Of a DNA stretch of 64,000 nucleotides, positions 59,324 through 64,000 are shown one piece after another. The position numbers and the translations under genes were made by a program. The notes below the pieces were generated by a model. It was given only the letters and a program-made list of their open reading frames with translations. It was not told the DNA's origin and did not search any database. Source of the stretch: Actinomadura oligospora ATCC 43269 (lineage in GTDB: Bacteria; Actinomycetota; Actinomycetes; Streptosporangiales; Streptosporangiaceae); assembly GCF_000518265.1 (NCBI RefSeq), contig NZ_JADG01000010.1:372001-436000 (forward strand). The letters are read 5' to 3'. Each line of letters begins with the position of its first letter. Positions within the stretch are counted from its first letter, which is position 1.

Positions 59324-59533
59324 TCAGCCCGTCACTCTCTGCCCGTTGTAGGTACCGCCGACGCAGTAGGCGAAATACGGCGTGGGCAGGACCGTGCCGC
59401 CGCCGTCGCGGCACTGTTGGGCTGTGACATCGCCCGGCGCGGTCACTGATCCCCCGGCCGAAGCCGGAGGTGCGCTCAGCAGTCCGCCAGTGAGTGCGGC
59501 CGCAGCCAGCGGAACGATCAGCGTGACCCGCAT
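59324..59533 (-). CDS. small secreted Cys-pair protein (paralogue)
   Basis: 69 residues. Signal peptide (RVTLIVPLAAAALTGGLLSA..., cleavage after ASA), then VTAQQCRDGGGTVLP, YCVGGTYNGQRVTG. It shares the two-Cys pattern with the convergent gene at 58930. ATG with GGGAGAG upstream. Probably a duplicated extracellular peptide; role unknown. Confidence 0.65.
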   Translation of the reverse strand: MRVTLIVPLAAAALTGGLLSAPPASAGGSVTAPGDVTAQQCRDGGGTVLPTPYFAYCVGGTYNGQRVTG

Positions 59534-59654
59534 GGTGCTCTCCCTTCCCTCAGACCCACCAGCGATGATTACCATCAGCAGTCGCCGTGCACAGTCCGTC
59601 GCGCGATGTGCTCCCTCCGCCTCCCCGGCACCATCTCCTAACCAGCTCACGTCC

Positions 59655-59835
59655 CAGTGAGCCACCGCCCCTCCGAACCTCCCCCGTCCCGGAACAGGCG
59701 GCCGCCCCTGTGCGTGGTTGCGGCTGGCGGTGGCGGCCGCCCACACCGGCCCTCGATGGAGCTGCCCATACACGTCCGCACACGTGCATGGACGTGTACG
59801 GGCATGGTGGACGCCACCCACGCGTGTCTCAGAAA
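59655..59835. repeat. long inverted repeat, left arm
   Basis: Blocks CCGAACCTCCC, CGGAACAG, GCCGCCC, GCGTGGTTGCG, ATGGAGCTGCCCATACACGT and GTGTACGGGCATG occur in the same order on the opposite strand at 61780-61945. Identity is moderate (about 70%) over some 165 bp. Contains ACACGT/TACACG-rich half-sites that could be operators. Confidence 0.7.
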
Positions 59836-60540
59836 TGATCGTTTCTGTGACCGTGTCGCCGCCGTCGCGTATCCCGGTGTTCCCGCAGGACGGCACCGTC
59901 TCAGAACTCGTGTCCGGCTGGCGGCGGTGTTGGAGGGTGAACTGCGGTACCGACAGGCCCGATGCCGCCGGGGTCGCGCGGCTTGTCGCCCGGCTCCACT
60001 CGATGCGGGCACGCGGATACGCCCTGGAGGGAGACATCCACCGCTGTACTGCGGAGATCGAACAGGCGGAAAGCGTCCTTGTGGACGCTGGGGAAGCCTC
60101 CCGCGGAGTGGATCGCCGACTTCGACCGGGCGTCTCTGGCAGGTGAGGCCGCGTTGTGCTTCCTGCAACTGGCCCGACGGAAAGAAGTGGAACGGCACGC
60201 CAGGCTGAAGGAAGCAGAGCGGTACGCCCGAGGTGTCCTCCGCCTCAGGTTCGGCGACAGGGGCCGGAGCCGATCCTTTGGGCAGCTCAACCCTTGCTCA
60301 CGTCCTGGTCGCCGCGGGGCGTGTCGATGAAGCGGCCGTGCTGGGCGAGCAGGTCTGCGCCGGGATGGCGTCGTTGAGTTCGGCACGGGTGACCAACCGG
60401 GTCACCCACCTTGCGAACTCGCTGCGCCCTTTCCATGCGGCCCCTGAGGTAGCAAGCTTCTTCAGCAGACTCACCCAGATCCCCGGTGTACAGGAAGGCC
60501 AGGACCCTGCGTGGCCGTCACCGACGACGAAGCCCGATTC
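59835..60540 (+). pseudogene. TPR-type regulator tail, frameshifted
   Basis: Three frames in turn give LVARLHSMRARGYALEGDIHRC..., PAEWIADFDRASLAGEAALCFLQLAR, then STLAHVLVAAGRVDEAAVLGEQ, ASLSSARVTNRVTHLA and LTQIPGV. This is the C-terminal TPR-like half of an actinomycete XRE regulator of the type usually found directly upstream of a NUDIX gene, as here. At least two frameshifts; no helix-turn-helix remains. Confidence 0.6.
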
Positions 60541-61047
60541 GCCTACCTAGCCGAGGGCAACGCCCGGCAGGCCCGCAAACGCGTCGCCGCCGACGTCCTG
60601 GTCCGCGACGAAGCGGGCCGGATTCTGCTGGTCAACCCCACCTACTAGGAGCATTGGGACCTTCCCGGCGGCATGGCCGAAAGCAACGAACCACCACGCA
60701 CGGCCGCGCGCCGCGAGATCGCCGAAGAACTCGGCATCGACCTCGAACCCGGCGCCCTGCTCGTCCTCGACTGGGTGGGCCCCCACGGTCCGTGGGACGA
60801 TCAGCTCGTCTTTGTTTTCGACGGCGGGATCCTCACCGGCGCCGAACTCGCCGCTCTGCGCATCGTCGATGGCGAAATCAGCGAGTTCGCGATGCTGGCA
60901 CCTCAAGAGGCTCACCGGCGCCTCCGCCCCGACATGGCCCAACGACTCCAACGTGCACTCCGGGCTCTCCGCACCCACACGGCCGACTACGGCGAACACC
61001 CCGCCCAGCCCGCGACCGCTCCCAAGCACACGCCGGAGACATTGTGA
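60511..61047 (+). pseudogene. NUDIX hydrolase interrupted by an in-frame TAG
   Basis: GTG 60511 starts VTDDEARFAYLAEGNARQAR, VAADVLVRDEAGRILLVNPTY, then TAG at 60646-60648 where relatives have Lys (PTYKEHWDLPGG). After the stop the frame continues intact with the full NUDIX box GGMAESNEPPRTAARREIAEELGI (split for length: G-x5-E-x7-REIAEELG) to 61047. An ATG at 60673 could restart translation. An AAG-to-TAG nonsense mutation is the simplest reading. Confidence 0.8.
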
Positions 61048-61432
61048 CGCGCGGGATCGGGCTCTACCTCACCGTCCTGGCCGGAGTCCTCGCCGTGGCG
61101 GTGTGGCTGCTGTCCGATCCGACCGGGACCGCGCAGGTGGTCGTGATGGGCACCCTGCTCGCCGGGCTCAGGGCGATCGTGGTGTGGAGCCTGACCGCCG
61201 GACGGAACGTGGTGACTATCCAGCAGGCCTACGAGCGGGCCCGCGTCCGCCAACGCGAGGCCGAGCAGCTCGACGCGCAGGTGTTCGGCCCCCCGTGCAC
61301 CCACTGCCACAGCCAGGGCTGGCGACTGGAGCAAGTTCGTCTACGAGCACGACGACGGCAGCGTCGGCGTCCAGTCGGCACCCGTGCCCGCACTGCGACG
61401 GCCACGGGCGTCGCGAGGCCCCAAGCACCTGA
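61044..61432 (+). pseudogene. membrane protein with DnaJ-like Cys motifs, frame broken
   Basis: Overlaps the NUDIX stop. Two membrane helices (IGLYLTVLAGVLAVAVWLL; VVVMGTLLAGLRAIVVWSL) precede a helix and FGPPCTHCHSQGW. The sense then appears in other frames (KFVYEHDDGSVGV; CPHCDGHGRRE). The CTHC...CPHC pair would make a zinc ribbon. Frame changes near 61320 and 61370. Confidence 0.5.
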
Positions 61433-61557
61433 CCCGCGCCGTCCCCGGGCCACACTGGCCGCTACCCGGCGTGTCCAGTCCGTCCGTGGTCGCCGGGACT
61501 CGCCGAGGTCCTGCCCGTGCCCGCCCGCTCCGGGGGACGCAGCCAGGATCGGGGCGC

Positions 61558-61701
61558 ATGACACCCCCCGATCCGGCCGACGTCCGACGGCTCCACGACC
61601 AAGCCCGCGAGTCCCACGGCGCCTGGGAGCGCGCCGTGGACGACTACCTCGCCGCCCCCCCCGCCCGGACGCCGCCGAGGGGTAGGGACCTGCGTCGCTG
61701 A
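61558..61701 (+). CDS. small hypothetical protein
   Basis: 47 residues from ATG 61558 (PPDPADVRRLHDQARESHGAW, ERAVDDYLAAPPA...). A single amphipathic helix with a basic end. The last gene of the TPR-NUDIX-membrane protein row; homologous small genes often close such rows in actinomycetes. Confidence 0.45.
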   Translation: MTPPDPADVRRLHDQARESHGAWERAVDDYLAAPPARTPPRGRDLRR

Positions 61702-61779
61702 TCTCCTGGATCCCCGCCTATAAATGGGGCGATCGCACCTTCCCGAACACCGGTCCATCACAACCGACTGACCGTGGGG

Positions 61780-61945
61780 TCCGCACACGTCCTTACACGC
61801 CCATACACGTGTGTGGGCAGGTATGGAGCCGCGATGAGACCGGTATGGTCGGCCGCCGTTTGCCAAGCGCAACCACGCGCACACGGTGGGCGGCTGTCTG
61901 TTCCGGAACAGGGAGGTTCGGCGGGGCAGGCCCCTCCGGGCCCGC
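61780..61945. repeat. long inverted repeat, right arm
   Basis: Partner of 59655-59835 in opposite orientation: ACACGTCCTTACACGCCCAT, ACACGTGTGTGGGC, CAACCACGCGCACACGG, CTGTTCCGGAACAG and GGAGGTTCGGC. The central CTGTTCCGGAACAG is itself a perfect palindrome. Confidence 0.7.
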
Positions 61946-62357
61946 TAGGCGCCCACTGGCGCACCGAAGGGGCACAACGAGGCTTGCACCTACGCGCCCG
62001 CGCGCGTCGGGCTCCGGGCACAACTGGCGACACCCCCTCCCGCGCACGCGCGTGGCTTCATGAAGCAACTGACGAATCCCTGCCGGGAGGGGCCGGGGCA
62101 GCGGGAGGTTCCAGACGGCAGGTGGGCTACCAGAGCGTCCCGGGTCGTGTGGTGCTCAGAGGTGGTTCATCACGTGTCCGACAGGATCACGCTCGCAAGA
62201 TTGGTCAGGGGCTTCTGTGGTGGCTCCTGAAGTATCTTCCGGTGTTTTGCCTGGCGGGCGCCTTGTGGATCGGCGGACTGGGGAGGACTCCCGATGCAAA
62301 CCGTACTGCTGGGCGCTCCGCCCCCGGGGCGTTCCGGACGCGAGGAGAGACACGCAC

Positions 62358-62504
62358 ATGTACGAGACGACCGAAGAGTTCGTGCTGGACGTCGAGACGC
62401 TGGAAGTGGGCGAGGACGCCGAGTACGGCAGCTTCACGACGGGGCACGGGGTCCATGAACTGGCGTCATCCGGCGAATTTTCTGGAACCAGCTACATGGT
62501 GTGA
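62358..62504 (+). CDS. RiPP precursor peptide, thiopeptide-like leader, Cys-free core
   Basis: 48 residues, ATG 62358 behind GGAGAG. Leader begins with FVLDVETLEV (FxLD-type; thiopeptide and azole leaders also carry LD.x.LEV). Residues 25-38, SFTTGHGVHELASS, parallel the cleavage region of the GE2270 precursor (SLTAGHGMPEVGAS). The predicted core, about residues 38-48 (SGEFSGTSYMV), has Ser/Thr but no Cys, unlike thiopeptides and compatible with pyritide-type chemistry. The hairpin at 62539 ends its transcript. Modification genes lie convergent at 62699-64000. Confidence 0.65.
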   Translation: MYETTEEFVLDVETLEVGEDAEYGSFTTGHGVHELASSGEFSGTSYMV

Positions 62505-62538
62505 GGCCTGAGGCGGTGGAAGACTCGCTGCCTGGGTA

Positions 62539-62576
62539 GGGGGCCCGCCCGTCCGTCGCGGACAGGTGGGCCCCCG
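62539..62576. terminator. hairpin between precursor and TauD genes
   Basis: GGGGGCCCGCC and GGTGGGCCCCC pair across a ~15-nt GTCCGTCGCGGACAG loop that can itself fold. It is 35 bp past the precursor stop. Confidence 0.65.
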
Positions 62577-62698
62577 CGGCATGGTGGACGGTGTGGCGGG
62601 CGGGAGCAGGCTGGTGCGGAAGGACCGCATCGGCGGGGCATGTCGGGTCAGCGCTGATGTGTGTTCGGGTCCCGGCGGAGCGTGATGTCCTGGCGGGT

Positions 62699-63628
62699 TC
62701 ATCCGGACGGCGCGGTGCGGGTGCTGGCCTGCCCGTCCTGGAGCGGGCTGCGGTACTTCTCCGGTGGTACCGCGGCGTGCCCCTGTCCGCGGGGGCGGTT
62801 TGGGTGGGGTTTGGCGGTGTGGCGTGTGGTGATGCGGCGGAGGAGGCGTGGGGCGTCGGCGGGGTAGGGCTGGCGGGTGTGGAGCAGGGTGCGGTTGTCG
62901 GCGATGGCGATGTCGCCGGGTTGCCAGTGGTGGGTGTACAGGTGGCGCGGGTCGTGGATGGCTTCGTGCAGGTCCGCTGTGATGGTCTCGGCGTGGTGGC
63001 CGTCGGGCAGGGTGACGCGGGGCGGGTTGATGATGGTGACGCCGGCTGGGACGGGTTCGCTGTAGCGGATCGTGTGATGTCCGTGGTGCGGGTGCCGGGT
63101 GATCAGCGGCAGGTCCCGGGTGACGGTATGGCCTGCGATGGGGCGTTCGTAGTGCACGATGAGGTCGCCCCACAGGGCACGGGTTTCGGGGGCGGCGTCG
63201 GCGAGGACCAGGGTGGTGTCGCAGAACAGGGTGGCTCCGCCCAGGGCGGGGTCGACGGCCTGGACGCAGTGGAAGATCTGCAGGTCGGGGGTGTGGTCGT
63301 CGGAGTAGATGCCGTCGAAGTGCATGGGCATGAATCCGGACTCGAACAGGTGGTCCTCGGGTTCTGGGTGTGCTTGGACGTCGAAGGCGGGCCGGTCGGA
63401 CCACAGGATGGGTTCGCCGAGTCCGCATCCGAACGCCTCGAATTCCTCCACGCTGAGTGAAGCGGGCAGGCCGCGCAGGATGAGTAGGTGTTCGACGGCG
63501 ATCAGGTCGAGGACCGCCCGGGGCTCCAGGTCGGCGAGGACGGCTGTGGGGCCTGCGAGAAACCGTACTCCGAACGGGCTCTGGCGTTCGGTCCCCCAGC
63601 CGGCGGGGGTGGAGGCTTGGGCGTTCAC
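62699..63628 (-). CDS. TauD/TfdA-family Fe(II)/2-oxoglutarate oxygenase
   Basis: 309 residues. Iron ligands in MHFDGIY (HxD) and the distal His in ADNRTLLHTRQ; the Arg following (PRLLRRITTRH) is placed for 2-oxoglutarate binding. N-terminal EHLLILRGLPASLSVEEFEAFG is typical. The GTG start overlaps the stop of the upstream gene (GTGA), so the two are coupled. In a RiPP setting it may hydroxylate or desaturate a core residue. The C-terminal ~35 residues are a Pro/Arg/Ser tail. Confidence 0.88.
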   Translation of the reverse strand: MNAQASTPAGWGTERQSPFGVRFLAGPTAVLADLEPRAVLDLIAVEHLLILRGLPASLSVEEFEAFGCGLGEPILWSDRPAFDVQAHPEPEDHLFESGFMPMHFDGIYSDDHTPDLQIFHCVQAVDPALGGATLFCDTTLVLADAAPETRALWGDLIVHYERPIAGHTVTRDLPLITRHPHHGHHTIRYSEPVPAGVTIINPPRVTLPDGHHAETITADLHEAIHDPRHLYTHHWQPGDIAIADNRTLLHTRQPYPADAPRLLRRITTRHTAKPHPNRPRGQGHAAVPPEKYRSPLQDGQASTRTAPSG

Positions 63629-64000
63629 CGCTGACTGCCTTCCAGCGGGTGCGGGTGGGCGAGGAAGTCGCGGAAGCGGGCGGCGATGTCGACGTCGAAG
63701 GCGTCCTCGACGGTGGCGGCGGCCAGGTGGCAGAGCAGGCCGCGTTCGATGGGCCGGATACGCAGGCGGGTCAGCAGTCCGTAGGTGTAGTTGAGCAGCA
63801 GGCGGTAGCGCTGGTAGTCGACGGTTTCGCGGAACTGCCGCATGTGCCGTTCGGCGGCGAGCTCGCTGATCAGGGGGACCGGGCGGAGCGGGGCGGTGGA
63901 ACGCGGGAGGTCGCCGTCGGTGATGGGCAGGCGGCCGGATGGGAGTAGCTCGGTGACGCGGTTCTTGTAGCGGCGGAGCAGTTCGGCCCAGTCCCGGATC
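63625..64000 (-). CDS. SpaB_C / thiopeptide pyridine-synthase-like protein (5' part outside window)
   Basis: Only the C-terminal 124 residues are present. DWAELLRRYKNRVTELL..., PLISELAAERHMRQF, YQRYRLLLNYTYGLLTRLRI, RPIERGLLCHLAAATVEDAF. The Y..LLN..Y..L..L...P.ER.LLCHL pattern is that of SpaB_C-type dehydratase elimination domains and of thiopeptide [4+2] pyridine synthases. Its stop overlaps the TauD start. Which of the two enzyme types it is cannot be decided from this fragment. Confidence 0.55.
   Translation of the reverse strand, partial: IRDWAELLRRYKNRVTELLPSGRLPITDGDLPRSTAPLRPVPLISELAAERHMRQFRETVDYQRYRLLLNYTYGLLTRLRIRPIERGLLCHLAAATVEDAFDVDIAARFRDFLAHPHPLEGSQR

Noticed and set aside
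62358..62504. Lanthipeptide precursor because of the FxLD motif
   Set aside because: The peptide has no Cys, so lanthionine rings cannot form; the thiopeptide/pyritide reading fits the neighbours better.

Overview
This is high-GC DNA (about 70% G+C) with strongly GC-biased third codon positions, many GTG starts and ATGA/GTGA stop-start overlaps. Its gene content is actinomycete-like: XRE/DUF2690 regulators, an actinobacterial pqq operon, a lasso peptide cluster and SMI1/KNR4 and ISKra4 remnants. A Streptosporangiales member such as Actinomadura or a relative is a reasonable guess, but no rRNA or other phylogenetic marker is present. The window looks like accessory chromosome: several biosynthetic operons separated by decayed insertion sequences, truncated tRNA halves and frameshifted genes.

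Layout. 0-7 kb: the end of an XRE/TPR regulator with small downstream genes, then an IS21-type element whose istB is split into two pieces around a double-domain MarR regulator and a divergent alpha/beta hydrolase of haloalkane dehalogenase type. A tyrosine integrase remnant and an SMI1/KNR4 remnant follow. 7.2-13.2 kb: a leftward pqqABCDE operon (pqqA is only 38 codons) beside a PQQ-type beta-propeller/LGFP protein. The pqqD-pqqE junction carries two duplicated 12-codon mini-ORFs. 13.8-21.7 kb: a small secreted aromatic-repeat protein, xylAB with a divergent ROK repressor, a GH43 beta-xylosidase and a MerR-peroxiredoxin fusion. 21.9-26.7 kb: an NmrA/HxlR pair, then a complete lasso peptide core set (A, C, B1, B2). 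28-36.5 kb: hypothetical genes, a tRNA-Val 3' half with its terminator, a GH95 glycosidase flanked by direct repeats, remnants of a P450 and of an ATP-grasp (graspetide) maturase, a UbiB/ABC1 kinase and two small genes.

36.9-46.4 kb is the most coherent unusual locus. One leftward, mostly translationally coupled series encodes a large PigD-like thiamine-diphosphate enzyme, an acyl carrier protein, a ketosynthase, an SDR, a seven-helix protein resembling transmembrane terpene cyclases, an AlkB alkane/fatty acyl hydroxylase and its rubredoxin. An acyl-CoA dehydrogenase and a second SDR diverge from it. I infer a small lipid-derived natural-product pathway.

46.4-52.4 kb is an insertion-sequence graveyard: an ISKra4 remnant, an inverted second ISKra4 end, an IS3 copy with intact ends and 3-bp target duplication, an IS5 copy, a VPGG-repeat protein gene and a tRNA-Lys-like 3' half. 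53-57 kb holds two TetR-controlled redox groups; one includes a doxX gene whose first codons lie on the opposite strand. 57.7-61.7 kb has a broken secreted nuclease, two small Cys-pair secreted proteins and a decayed regulator/NUDIX cassette between long inverted repeats. 62.3-64 kb, at the right edge, starts a second RiPP cluster: a cysteine-free precursor whose leader resembles thiopeptide leaders, a TauD-type oxygenase, and the C-terminus of a protein resembling SpaB_C/pyridine-synthase enzymes. It continues beyond the window.

Many otherwise well-conserved genes carry single-base frameshifts. Some may be sequencing indels rather than biology, and this is noted where it matters.
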